A stretch of DNA of 64,000 nt from Haliclystus octoradiatus (GCA_916610825.1 OU744449.1:4257243-4321242); one strand, 5' to 3'; positions 41,732 through 53,925 are shown, numbered from the stretch's first letter. Notes: generated from the sequence alone by a model not told the origin. Made by a program: numbers and translations.

Positions 41732-44661
41732 ATGGGTGAATTAAAATCAGCTTTCTTTTGGCGTGCTGTTCTTGTTGAATTTGCTGGCTCGTTTTTATTT
41801 TTATATGCAATATCTTCTCTTACTGTTACGTTAAATCCAAAAGTCATGCCTTCTGATATTAAATTAGCTTTGGGTACAGGTTTAGCTTTTGCTGTTTTGG
41901 TACAAATCTTTCGACCTGCCAGTGGTGCACACTTTAACCCTGCTGTAACATTTGCAATGTCACTTACAAGAAAGATTTCAATTTTAAAAGGCTGCTGCTA
42001 CATGGGTGCACAATATGCTGGAGGTAAGTTGACCCACAGTATTATTTAAACCCGTAATGTTTTGTTTTCGTTTCGTAGAACAGAAACTAGACTATTTTGT
42101 AAATTCATCCTCCCATCGTTTTTATACCATGAAAATTAAGCTTCTGATGGTTTATCTATCTGTTATACCATCATGGTTTAAGAATCAAAATACAAGTTAC
42201 AATATCACGGTCAATATTCAAAGCTTATTAATTATTGTTTTTACCGATAAATACCTCGACGTCGTTTATTCGTATTTAATTTATTAAGTTTCAGCTACTT
42301 CAAGAATTTGAACCTAAATATACCCCAATCTTAGTAAATAATAATCCGTTGTCCCTTGCGTATACGTTCCAATTTCTATCTAGTTTGCACAATCGATAAC
42401 ACCACACAATTATTGATTTAAGCACTTTAATTTCTCAAATTTTTTTGAAATTTTTCAAAAGTCGACTTATAATTTAGCGAGAAGACTCATTCTCATTAGC
42501 TTGTTACGGTGAGGTTCCAATAGATTCGATTATATGATTCGTTTACACCGTGTTCATATATCAAGAAGGGTTTAGTTTTCTATAAAGCAGTTTGTATTGA
42601 GGAAGTAAGCTTGATTGCTTTAAGGCTTTAATCACAAAGAACCACAGGGCTCCTGAATATCATGATTATCATGCGATGCATTTTAGCGATGCATTGGAAC
42701 AAACACTGGATACTAGTTCTTTATAAAATAGCCCCCAAATGGCCAAATTATTACCGCTAATTAAGAATTTTAAAACAGACATTCCACTATACCAGGATCG
42801 AGCTTACCCAGGAGGGAACTCCCACACGACGGCTATACGGGGACGTGCCACTTATTTTGTGTCGGCATATTACAGCTGAGAAAAAATATCTTTCGGTAGG
42901 AAATTTCAGATTCTGGAACTTCTTAGGTCTCCTTTTTAACTTCCTAGAAAACTTTGAAATTTGAAGAACTTTGAAAAACTTTTTTAAAAAATATGAACAT
43001 TTTGAAAACAACAAACGATTTTAATCTGATTAGACATAAGCTTATTTATGGTGCAACTATTATAATTGTATTTCTATTTTTGTGTTATTTATAGCTGTTG
43101 CTGGTGCAGGATTAAGTTTTACACTTACGCCATCTGCATCACGTGGCTGGTTGGGAGCTGTACGAATTCATCCATCATTAACGACATTACAAGGATTTGT
43201 TGTTGAAATGGTATTATCAGCGTTGGTTGTTCTAGTTGTATTTGCTTCATTGGATAGTCGAAGAAATGAACATGGTTTTGGACCATCTCTTGCTGTTGGT
43301 TTAGCTTATGCTGTCAGTCATTTTGTTGGTGTAAGTAACTTATGCTTGGCATTACGTGCTGCGCTTTGGCTTTTTTATAATACTATGCAGAAGTTACTTC
43401 ATTTCGGAATCAGATCAGAAAGTCGTAGAATCAATCCCATGATTTTGGATCAAATGCAAATGGGATCCCGGGGGAGGAGTAACTCCAGCTCTGCATGGAC
43501 AAAGGTTGGAAAAATTTGGAAAAAAAATTGAAGTACCCAAAATCTTCAAAAATTATCTAATAAAAGTTCTTAAATTTGAAAAAATGCTTTTAGCAAGGTT
43601 TTACAGATTCTGAAGTTTTCCTTTCAAAATCCTAGCAAATAAAAAGAATCGACCCAAAAAGTTTCACATCTGAAATTAGTTAACCAAAAAGATTATTCTC
43701 AGCTAGATTATGGACCCAAAATAACCGCACCTCCTTGTATAGCCGCCTCCCCTGGAATGAGATATAATGTATATTCCTCAGTTTATCATATATATGACAT
43801 GAAGTTTAACTAAGTACTCAGACATATTTGACTCTATATTGTAAATTTATCCTCACCACAGCGTGGCATTGCGTTGGCGACATTGTGGATTGGATATCTC
43901 TTCAATAAACTCACGCAAAATGGAAATTCATACAACTTTAAGGCTATGAAACTTATGAAACTTAATCAAGACTCACTTTAAAATGCATTGTTAGCTAGCA
44001 TTGAGCTTACTGTTTTTATTGTCTAACGTTTTTCTAGTTTGCATATACCGGAAGCTCAATCAACCCTGCACGTGCATTTGGTACTGCCATGGCAGTTAAT
44101 GATTGGCCAAAACACCATTGGGTAAGATTATTTATTTTTAATTTTTATCTAAACTCAAAGGCCTCAAAAGAAATTACAAGCATATAACGTCATGAAAACA
44201 CGCATAATTAGTGCGTTTAACCTTGATACAGGTGGGAAAACTGCGTTTTCTGTTGGTCATTCTCGGATTTTATTCCTTCCCTCTTCAACCACGAGAATTT
44301 GCAGACGTCGAAGGAAGAGTCTATGTGCTCGCAGGCTAGCTGATTCAAGACTATTTTAACCGTTATGAAACTTTGGTTGTTTCTATTTTCGCATTGAAAT
44401 CCATTATGATTAATCAAGATATCGCTGTAACTGTTTTTAAAATTTGAACTCCAATATATGTCTGTATCTTTATTTTCTTAGGTGTTTTGGCTTGCCCCAT
44501 GCGTTGGAGCAGCAATTGCTGGTGTATTCTATGTTTTCATAGTAGAACCACAAGCTAGAGAAGAGAATGGAAATGGAAAATGTTCATATCAAATGGAAAA
44601 GAATCACTACATTGAGAACGGTACAGCAAATTCATATCAAGAAAAAAGCATGCCACAATAA
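41732..44661 (+). CDS. Aquaporin (AQP1/4-type), four exons
   Basis: Exons 41732-42023, 43095-43330, 44038-44121 and 44482-44661 (phases 1, 0, 0; all GT-AG) give 263 aa, normal for the family. The protein forms a six-helix tetrameric membrane channel. The first half-helix has HFNPAV (NPA at 69-71) and the second SSINPARAFG (NPA at 185-187, R188). H173 corresponds to the selectivity-filter histidine of AQP1. The phenylalanine of that filter is replaced by T49 and the cysteine position by S182, so the filter looks wider than in orthodox water channels (alignment by eye). The C-terminal tail of about 40 aa is polar and cytosolic. It is a tandem paralogue of the gene at 57.5 kb, which shares intron phases and the FFWRAVL N terminus. 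Orthology to a particular vertebrate AQP is not clear. Confidence 0.93.
42795..42995 (-). repeat. GGGGGTAACTCC-family repeat, copy 3 (aquaporin intron 1)
   Basis: Shares ACGGCTATACGGGGACGTGCCACTT (in pieces), CAGCTGAGAAA, GGAAATTTCAGATTCTGGAA and AAATTTGAAGAAC with copies at 13.5 and 60.3 kb. Confidence 0.65.
43462..43750 (+). repeat. GGGGGTAACTCC-family repeat, copy 4 (aquaporin intron 2)
   Basis: Starts CCCGGGGGAGGAGTAACTCC, contains GTACCCAAAA and ends near TTATGGACCCAAAATAACCGC. Matches the copy at 59400 in order. Confidence 0.6.
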
Positions 44662-46477
44662 GAATTTCAGTAATGACTGTATTCTTTATTTTGGTCTTTA
44701 ATGGTTTTGATGAGGCTAATGTTCATGAATTTCTTATCAGATCGCTTGAAAAACGAAAGCAAAAAAGAATGTTTTAAACATTTCTTAATATCAACTCATG
44801 GCATCTTTCTGTTTTATTTATTTTGTTATGGGGATAGAATCTACATAGTTTTCTGTCGTTATTTGGCATTTTCCAAGTTATAATCTTAATAATTTATTTC
44901 CATATAATGACACACTGTAATTTATTTTCACAAAGCATATATAAGTTTGCACGTTACGAAAATACTTTTTGTATCATCAATTTTTCTGTTTTTTAATTGT
45001 TAACAGAAGTTACTGATTTTTAACTCAGAGTTAGGACGGGACAATATTCTCATAGTTTTGAAATGGTCTAAATTTTTTTAAAAGGGCTTAAAGTTGGGAA
45101 TGATGTTGATGATAATCATTCTAAGAAATACAAGACTCATTTTCCAACTCGTTGGAGAAAAAAGAGGGGTGGTAGTAGTTCTTCTGAGTGGGAAGAAGTC
45201 AGACAATCGATTGTTCTTTAATCTTGTTGTCCGGCATAACGATTGGAACATGAACGCATGCGCATACACACTTCAACACACATACATGTAATAACAATCG
45301 TCATGACGATCTGAACATTTCCTGATAGACAATCACATAATCTACACATTATACACTTGCATTCATACAAATTATAGTTAATAATTATTTAGCAATAATC
45401 TCAGATTGAAGGAGATCTGATGTTTTCGTGCACTGCTTGATTCAAGTTAGCAGGATATTATTTTTTACAGATTTTTTTATGCATGTACACTTTTCTTTGA
45501 AATAAATATTTAAATCAAGCAGTCACGGTTTTAGTTTTATCCCAAATTTATAAGTAGATTTTTATTTAGAAAAATGCATATACTGTACTCGATAATAGTC
45601 GACTGTTCTGACTCTACTTGACTCTACTATATAGTTGCTATGGTAGTTACGGACTGATGTGGTAGTGACGTATTCTCTATGACAACAAACAAGCACATTT
45701 GAAATGGTATTAAATAATTTAAATTATATACATTGTAATACCTTATAAATTCGAGCAAATAAACCCGATCGAAAGTATTCCAATACGCTATAAAAAGTTC
45801 TTTATTATAAAGATTCCTATAAATCATCATTCATTCACTAATTTCACATTAATTATATGTAAACGTATTTTAAAATTATCAAAAATATAATTTACCAAAA
45901 GGTTATGAATAATTTATAATTACTTACGCTTATAACAAGAGGCGTGACGTCGAGAGCCAATCACAACTCAGATTCCATAACAATATCAGCACGAAATTAC
46001 AGATGATACTAACAACTCACAACCTCTTAATCAGATTGATTTAACAGGTTGTTAAGTGGTATTATTATTATATGCAAATGAGTCCAATAAATTTGACTGC
46101 ATTGAATAGTCTTCATCAAGGGGTCTTATTCGCTATTTGAAAGCTTTATAATTTATAATTTAAACTATACAATCGTTAACCAAGAAGTGCTATTGCTTGT
46201 TGTCTTGAGTTTAATGATCATATAGCTGCCACATCAGTCTCTAGTCTACAGTATAACCCTTTCTTCGCGCGTGCTTTGCGTTAGAACTACATGAAGAGTT
46301 TTTTGTATGAAAATCTGAATTATGAAATAATCTACTAATTAGCAAAAACAAAAATAGATTTCCTGCGATTAACGTAAAACTGCAACATTGAGAATCCAGC
46401 TGATATTGTTCAATCATTCAATGACTTATTCATCAATATCGGACTTCAGCTTGCTCGAAACTTCCCAAAAACTTCCT
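44662..46477. other. Intergenic, no gene seen
   Basis: 3' flank of the first aquaporin up to the retroelement target site. The short open frames are not supported. Confidence 0.5.
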
Positions 46478-46482
46478 TAACA

Positions 46483-46942
46483 TGTTATTTAGATAATTGC
46501 TTTGCTTTCCAAAGCCTAACGTTGACTTCAGAGGACTGTAACTGTATTTGACTGTCCGCTTGAGACCGCAAGAACAACAAGACAAGAAGTAGGCCAAGAG
46601 AAAACTACAGCGTATAATTTTAATAACAATCTATTACGACCGTACTATGTGGCCCCAAGACGAACAGTGGATGGGAAGTGTAGCACAAGATTAGTTAAAA
46701 CACAGCAATGATTACAAGTTGACCAATCACAATACAAACACTCAATATAACACTAAATTAGGGCAACAGACAAATAACCATTAGTGAATTGACAACATGA
46801 CAGGAACTATGACAGTGAATGTGAAACAGTTTGACATGTGCTGTATGACTGTATGACAATATTAATGTTACTATGGTGATGACAAAGACAATGTGAATTA
46901 ACAAGTTACCATGACAACAAATATGGTAAATTAGTTTCTACA
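46483..46942 (-). repeat. Left outer LTR of the BEL/Pao element (3' LTR of the provirus)
   Basis: 460 bp. The plus strand begins TGTTATTTAG and ends TTTCTACA. Flanked on the left by TAACA. Confidence 0.93.
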
Positions 46943-47090
46943 CTCCCCACCATGAAATATCTTGGTCTTTCATATTAAACGTATTTAAACTAATTTACAA
47001 ACTGAAAAGTAACAATTATTTTATCAATGTAGCGTACTATAAAAAATTATTTCTTAGAAATTAATTATTAATTTAACCAACAGGGTTACA

Positions 47091-50000
47091 AAATAACGAA
47101 ATAGTTGCCAAGAAACGTTTGTCTTCATTAGTTAGAAAATTTGAATTTGATCCTAAGTTCAAGGAAGATTACTGTAAGGTGATGCAAGGATATATCAATG
47201 ATGGTTGTGCAGCTCTAGTTCAAGATCCGTCTTTAAGTTCTCGTTATACACATTATTTACCCCATTTTGCTGTTTTTCATCCACGTAAACCAGATAAGCT
47301 GAGAATAGTTTTTGACGCTGCATGTAAATTTCGACAACAATCATTAAATGACCATCTTTTGTCTGGTCCTGATTTGTTAAATTCACTTGTAGGATGTCTG
47401 TTGCGCTTCAGAGAAAATCGATTCTGTGTCCTCAGTGATATCAAAGGCATGTTTCATTGTATAAAAGTAACGCCAGAACACACAGACGCCTTTCGTTTTC
47501 TTTGGTTTTTAGATAATGATTTTTCAAAACCTGCAGTATTTAAAATGCTTGTTCATGTTTTTGGGGCAATTAGTTCCCCAACTGTTGCAAATGAAGCTTT
47601 GCGCAGTATTGCCAACTTTGTTGAGGATCCAAACATTAAAGCAGCCATAAGGGACAACTTTTATGTCGATGATTTCCTTTTCTCATCTGATGATTTACTA
47701 ATAATGAATGAGGTTGTGTCTAAATTGTATGTTTTATTGCAAAATTTTGGTTTTGTTTTGACCAAATGGATAACAAATGCACCATCTGTTTTAAAACATA
47801 TTCCTGATGTTGATAAATCTGCCACCCAGGTCAAATTAGATTTAGGGGAAGATGCTTCTCAAAGAACTTTAGGTGTTGTCTGGGACATTAAACAAGATAT
47901 CCTTCAATTTGAATTACCATCAAAGCTAGAAGTTACTGACACGAAACGAGGAATCCTTTCCTTAATTAGTTCTATGTTTTCCCCTGATGGATTTCTTTCA
48001 CCAATATACTTAGTTCCCAAATTAATTATGCGTTCCCTGTGGGCATTGAAGATCGACTGGGACGAACCACTACCACCTGACCAAGCGTCAGAGTGGAAAG
48101 AATGGTTGGATGGCTTAGCATCCTTATCTAAAGTGTCTTACCCAAGATGTTTGAAAGGCCCTGATGTATTATCTTCACATAGCTCTGTTAGTATTCACAC
48201 CTTCTGTGACGCAAGTCAAGACGGGATAGGTGTTGTTAGTTATGTAAGAGTTGATCGTAAATTAGAAAGGGGGGAGGGAAAAATTAATGTTGATTCTGGA
48301 GTATTTTGCAGGTTTCTTTTTGCTCGCTCACGCTGTGCTCCGATCAAGTCAGTAACCATCCCACGTCTGGAACTACATGCAGCTACATTAGCGGTAAGGA
48401 CAATCAATCAAATCAAACCTGAATTGCGCATGAAAGTAGATAAGTTTCATTTCTGGAGTGACTCCATGACAACTCTTGCCTACATTAGAAATTCTAGCAG
48501 GCGCTTTCCTGTTTATGTAGCAAATAGAATAAGTGAAATTTCATCTAGCACTTTCCCTGATCAATGGCACCACTGTCCTGGAAAATTGAATCCAGCTGAC
48601 ATTGCTTCAAGGGGAATCATGCCCTTGGCATTTAAGGAGTCTATGTGGACTGAAGGTCCTGATTTTTTGAAATTGGATGAATCTTTATGGCCTTCTTTAC
48701 CAAGTAAAACTATTGATAAGGCTGAAATTGAGCAATTGTCAAATGCTGTTACAAATATTGTTTCCATTGATTCTGATAACCCTATTGCGTCTTTGATTTG
48801 CAAAACACGCTCGTTTTTCAAATTAATATGCATTGTTGCAAGAGTTTTGATGTTCATCTCCAATTGCAAAAATTCTGTGAAAACAAACAATTTGTCAAAT
48901 AATAGTTACAATTTAAGAAATCGAAATGTTAAAAATGTTGTTGTTTCAAATGTTAAAAATGTTGTTGTTTCAAATGTTAAAAATGTTGTTGTTTCAAATG
49001 TTGATGTTTTAACTGATAACTTATTGTTAGAAAGTAAGAGTGTTGTTGTGAAATGTGAACAGTTAAAGGCCTATCCGAAAGAAATCAGTGCACTTAAAAA
49101 TAAATCAAAAATACCGGTAAATAGTAAAATTCTTTTATTAAATCCTTTTCTTGACGACCGAGGAATTATTCGTGTTGGAGGAAGATTGGAAAATTCGAAT
49201 CTTCCTTATGATGTTAAACATCCTATTCTTATTCCGAAACAATCTTTTTTGGTAAATTCAATTGTTGAGGATGCACATTTATCTTTGAAGCATACCGGTG
49301 TTATGTGTATTGTGAATTTTATCAGGCAACATTTCTGGATACCTTCACTAACTTCTAAAGTAAAACAAAGAGCTCATGCATGTATCCCTTGCCAGAAACT
49401 ACATGGACGTCGAATGGAACAATTCATGGCACCTTTACCTCATGACAGACTAATACAGACATTCCCCTTTGACGTAACGGGGGTAGACTACTTTGGGCCC
49501 TTTTATGTAAAAGTTTTAAGATCTACTGTTAAGTATTGGGGGTGTATTTTTACCTGCATGTCAATTCGAGCTGTCCATTTAGAAACCTCCTCCTCCCTAG
49601 ACACAGATAGATTTATTTGTGTACTGAGAAGATTTTTAGCTAGGAGAGGAAAACCTAGTAAGATTATATCTGATAATGGGACCAATTTTGTAGGGGCTGA
49701 GACCGAACTTAAGGTGGCGATCTCCAATTGGGATCAAAACCGTGTTTCGCAGTTTCTTCTATCTTCAGGAATCACATGGAAATTCAATCCTGCCGGTGCT
49801 CCTCATCATGGTGGTGCGTGGGAAAGATTGATTCGATCTGTCAAACATTGCCTGAAAACTGTCCTTGGTAACCGATCATATGACCTGGAGACGCTTCAAA
49901 CATTGCTCACAGAAGTAGAAGCTGTTCTAAATTGCCGCCCTTTGACTGTTCTATCAAATGATCCTTTGGACCTGGACCCTTTGACGCCAAATCATCTGCT

Positions 50001-50367
50001 GTTGTTACGGAATGGTGTGTCTCAACCCCCTGGTACGTTTGACGATTCAGATATGATTCTAAGAAAACGCTGGAGAAAATCGCAAGCCCTCGCTGACTCG
50101 TTCTGGACAAAATGGAGTCAAGAATATGTCACCCTTCTCCAAGCAAGACAGAAATGGAAAACCTCCAAACCAAATATCCAAGTTGGAGACTTGGTTCTAG
50201 TCATGGATGATAATTTGGTTCGTTCCCAATACCCAATGGGAGTTGTGATAGATGCGCCTGATGGGAAAGATGGTTTGGTACGCCAAGTTAAAATCAAAAC
50301 TGCAACTGGTCAGCTAGTGCGTCCGCTGACGAAGATATGTCTCTTGGAGGGACAACCCTGTAAATAA
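47091..50367 (+). CDS. pol: BEL/Pao pol polyprotein, N-terminally truncated
   Basis: The open frame runs from the inversion junction at 47091 to TAA at 50365-50367. It has no ATG at its head, so it is a fragment of about 1,090 codons. Numbering residues from 47119, the Pao-type reverse transcriptase comes first (FDAACKFR, YVDD at 182-185), then RNase H (FCDAS, WSDS, PADIASRG). A zinc-binding HHCC segment at about 716-760 follows, then integrase with D790, D852 and E902 and a C-terminal DUF5641-like region (WKTSKPNIQVGDLVLV). A short spacer holds an 8-aa repeat (NVKNVVVS) three times near 48925-49000. No frameshift or internal stop was seen. The frame is antisense to the outer LTR orientation, so the outer LTR promoters would not express it. 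Confidence 0.93.
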
Positions 50368-50536
50368 AGACAGTAGCTTGTCGCAATATGTAACCCTGTT
50401 GGTTAAATTAATAATTAATTTCTAAGAAATAATTTTTTATAGTACGCTACATTGATAAAATAATTGTTACTTTTCAGTTTGTAAATTAGTTTAAATACGT
50501 TTAATATGAAAGACCAAGATATTTCATGGTGGGGAG

Positions 50537-50995
50537 TGTAGAAACTAATTTACCATATTTGTTGTCATGGTAACTTGTTAATTCACATTGTCTTTGTCAT
50601 CACCATAGTAACATTAATATTGTCATACAGTCATACAGCACATGTCAAACTGTTTCACATTCACTGTCATAGTTCCTGTCATGTTGTCAATTCACTAATG
50701 GTTATTTGTCTGTTGCCCTAATTTAGTGTTATATTGAGTGTTTGTATTGTGATTGGTCAACTTGTAATCATTGCTGTGTTTTAACTAATCTTGTGCTACA
50801 CTTCCCATCCACTGTTCGTCTTGGGGCCACATAGTACGGTCGTAATAGATTGTTATTAAAATTATACGCTGTAGTTTTCTCTTGGCCTACTTCTTGTCTT
50901 GTTGTTCTTGCGGTCTCAAGCGGACAGTCAAATACAGTTACAGTCCTCTGAAGTCAACGTTAGGCTTTGGAAAGCAAAGCAATTATCTAAATAAC
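50537..50995 (+). repeat. Inner, inverted LTR copy
   Basis: 459 of the 460 LTR bases in plus orientation, directly after the polypurine tract GGTGGGGAG (50528-50536) and the pol 3' untranslated region. Only the terminal A is missing. Confidence 0.92.
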
Positions 50996-51013
50996 TTCCT
51001 TAGTTAATAAACT

Positions 51014-51051
51014 TCCTTAGGTCACTGGTTCGTCTCCGGTTCGACGGACCA
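51014..51051 (+). other. tRNA-Tyr 3' half (positions 39-76) fused to LTR
   Basis: 38 bp with exact tRNA segment lengths: anticodon 3' stem TCCTT, variable loop AGGTC, T stem ACTGG, T loop TTCGTCT, T stem CCGGT, acceptor TCGACGG, discriminator A and CCA. It matches eukaryotic tRNA-Tyr (as I recall the human sequence) except at a few positions, including a compensated pair at 49-65 and T for A at 58. CCA runs directly into the LTR, as in tRNA-primed minus-strand DNA. It therefore contains the primer binding site plus about 20 bp of further copied tRNA. Confidence 0.8.
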
Positions 51052-51511
51052 TGTTATTTAGATAATTGCTTTGCTTTCCAAAGCCTAACGTTGACTTCAG
51101 AGGACTGTAACTGTATTTGACTGTCCGCTTGAGACCGCAAGAACAACAAGACAAGAAGTAGGCCAAGAGAAAACTACAGCGTATAATTTTAATAACAATC
51201 TATTACGACCGTACTATGTGGCCCCAAGACGAACAGTGGATGGGAAGTGTAGCACAAGATTAGTTAAAACACAGCAATGATTACAAGTTGACCAATCACA
51301 ATACAAACACTCAATATAACACTAAATTAGGGCAACAGACAAATAACCATTAGTGAATTGACAACATGACAGGAACTATGACAGTGAATGTGAAACAGTT
51401 TGACATGTGCTGTATGACTGTATGACAATATTAATGTTACTATGGTGATGACAAAGACAATGTGAATTAACAAGTTACCATGACAACAAATATGGTAAAT
51501 TAGTTTCTACA
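51052..51511 (-). repeat. Right outer LTR of the BEL/Pao element (5' LTR of the provirus)
   Basis: 460 bp, visually identical to the left LTR. On the minus strand it is followed at once by TGG of the tRNA primer binding site. Confidence 0.93.
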
Positions 51512-51660
51512 TAACAATTTCAAACAATATTTACCTCCAAATTCAAACTTTTCTTTTCAATTTAAATTAGCTTCGCAAATTTCTGTCAAAAAGTTCTAAG
51601 CAAACTCAAAGAACAATTATAGCTCTTCTTTCGACTTCTAGCTGATAAATGTTTGAAATA

Positions 51661-53395
51661 GGGCTCTTTCACTGACTTATAAATAGATTCGCGCAAAGCC
51701 TTATGGGATAGCACAACGTACAACACTTCGATATCATTTCTGAGTTAGCTGCGTGATGACCGCGTTCGTTGATGTTTATTGCCCAAGTTAAAAACTAATT
51801 TACTCGATATGCAATCCACAGAACGTGATAAACCAAAAACGAAAGGTACCACGAAGCATTACTGTTGGGGTACCTGTAAATCAGATTCCTGAAATCCGGA
51901 GAAATAAGCCGTATGAACGTTTTGTATTCGCTTCCCAAATCTTGGCAAAAAGTGTGAATTGGTAGAAAACAACAAAACAATAACAACAACTAAATCTAAA
52001 AATGTATACCAGTTTTACTAGAAATAAAATAAGGACTTGTAGCAAGTAATACACATGAACACATATATTCAAAACTACCAAGAAGACACGTAGAACTTCC
52101 TTTCAATTATTTTATAAATAGTATTTTAACTACAAATGAGTATTAGCAACATATCATTCGGTCGGCTTATAGTCGATAATCTCGTCGCTATCAAATGACA
52201 ACTTTTAAACATAATACATTTCAATTAATAATGATGAAATATATAACCAGTAAATACAGTCGATAATCTCTTAATAAATAGTTATATATTGTAAATCAAT
52301 TATAAACAGACCCAAGTAAATAGCAATCATCGTAACCACATAATAATCTGAAATACACCATAGTGACATCTTGAGGCTACATAGTTGATCTCTCCTGAAA
52401 ATTGATAATTTGAAACACTAAATAACACTAACTGAGAATAATACACATGAAAATAGCCCTGGAATGTCCTAATGGGGATGAACACTGATGATAAATAGGA
52501 TAGGTAGCCTACGTTACTACGTAGTTCTGATTTAGCCTAAACAACATCTGCGTATTTGCAATACAAGAGGATGAACACCGATCCACTTGCCTTAATTAAA
52601 ACAATATTCACTTTTAACGAAAATTCTTTTTCCATGGAATTTATGTTAAACATAAGCCCTCAAAAGTAATTTGCTAGTTCGATATAACAATATCATAAAT
52701 GTTTTAACAAAACGACGTGCTACAAAATGTATGCTGTAGTCCTACCTTTCTTCAAGGGTTTGGCTGGTAACATGTAGTATATGGATCCTCACACACATCT
52801 TCTTCTTTTTCATTGTTGTTATATTGATAAAACGATGACTCCACAATGTAATGATAAATATGACCATATTTAAAGAAAGAATAGCAAGAAGCCAAGTCTC
52901 TTGACAGAAATTCACGCCAGTCTGTTGTTGGTATTTGCAACAGACCAACACTAAAACTATCACAAGATAATGCTGAAGTTGAAAGGGAAATATATTTAAA
53001 GCCATACTAAATATCCACTATCAATCTTTGGGTCAACTGCTTTTGCAACAGATAAACATGCCTTCGACCCTTCGACACAACAGAAAAGATTTCAATCCAG
53101 TTGTTTTCACCATGACATTTTTGAAGCCAACGTTTTACTTGAACAAATCAACAATTTGAAGGAATGTGAGGTAAAACAGCACCAGGCACCTTTACTCCAT
53201 CTAGAACAATCATAGGATGGTCAAGATTCATAGTGAATCTGATAGCAGCAAGTAAAACAGCTAAAATAAATGATGTTGTGAGATAAAATTCAGCCGCGGC
53301 TCAACAAATTCGACAACGCAATAAAATGCAATGTACGTTGAGGTATCCCACAATGCTTTTCGCGAAAAATGTGTGACGTAGGCGTGAAAGAGCCC
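51661..53395. mobile_element. TIR-bounded DNA element with unrecognised coding-like segments
   Basis: A 1,735-bp element. Its ends are GGGCTCTTTCAC and, reverse-complemented, GGGCTCTTTCAC, bounded by TA on both sides. The next 60 bp or so are similar too (TTCGCG, AAGC, TGGGATA, CAACGTAC in both). The minus strand contains coding-like stretches: about 36 codons near 53130-53240 (MNLDHPMIVLDGVKVPGAVL) and about 62 codons at 52752-52940 (DWREFLSRDLASCYSFFKYG, ending EDVCEDPYTTCYQPNP). I do not recognise a transposase. It may be non-autonomous or carry captured exons. Confidence 0.6.
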
Positions 53396-53599
53396 TATAT
53401 GTACAATCAAAGATCATATATCACCTTAAACGTACCTCATCAAACCTATCACTTAGGACAGGATTTTTTTCCAAACAATATAAAGTTGCTAAACTTTTAC
53501 CAATTTTCAAAACACTGTCATATATTAACTATCCATTTTCCAAGTCTTTTTTAAGATTTTTGAGGAGTTGTTTACAATAAACTTTACTCTTATTTTGAC

Positions 53600-53925
53600 A
53601 CTCATTTTTTAACAAAATTCCATTTTGGTTCCAGAAAATCCTATGAAACCACTTATTGTACATTGAATCTTTTCCATAACATTTATTTAACCGTTCTGAA
53701 AAACATCCCCGTGCTATCTTCCTCGACCTCAAAAAGGCATTTGACACTGTCAACCATCACATACTTTTAGAAAAACTGTCACATTATGGACTTGCTGATA
53801 TAGAGCTGAAATGATTTCAGAATTATCTTGCTGAAAGGTAGTTGAAAGGCAACAAGCTGTCTCAATTGACGTCTACAAGCTAAATCATCACTTGTGGAGT
53901 ACCCAGCATGCCCCACTGCACCTAT
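53600..53925 (+). pseudogene. LINE reverse transcriptase fragment, decayed
   Basis: From 53713 the frame reads AIFLDLKKAFDTVNHHILLEKLSHYGL, the conserved reverse transcriptase block of CR1/Jockey-like LINEs, then stops at TGA and TAG. A shifted frame before it resembles the preceding block (FHFGSRKSYETTYC), and ITCGVPS after it resembles the GVPQGS block. Several frameshifts and stops make it dead. Confidence 0.85.

Larger units (their letters stand above)
46483..51511 (-). mobile_element. BEL/Pao LTR retroelement with inverted internal region
   Basis: Outer LTRs of 460 bp (46483-46942 and 51052-51511) are in direct orientation, read on the minus strand as TGTAGAAAC...AATAACA. The 5-bp target duplication TAACA flanks them (46478-46482 and 51512-51516). 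Next to the left LTR lies the polypurine tract (GGTGGGGAG on the minus strand, 46943-46951) and 3' untranslated sequence to 47090. The rest of the interior is inverted: pol reads on the plus strand (47091-50370), followed by 3' untranslated sequence, polypurine tract and a third, inner LTR in plus orientation (50537-50995). The inverted arms 46484-47090 and 50389-50995 are each 607 bp and appear identical. gag and protease are absent. The element is young and cannot make full genomic RNA in one sense direction. Confidence 0.93.

Noticed and set aside
42057..42287. Open frame just after aquaporin exon 1
   Set aside because: It begins in the intron after a strong GTAAGT donor and has no aquaporin similarity; the real exon 2 is at 43095.
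47119..47121. Start codon of the retroelement pol at this position
   Set aside because: The codon is TTG. The frame continues upstream to the inversion junction, so the apparent start is an artefact of truncation.
51014..51051. A functional tRNA-Tyr gene
   Set aside because: Only the 3' half is present, it includes CCA, and it is fused to an LTR, so it is a copied primer fragment and not a gene.
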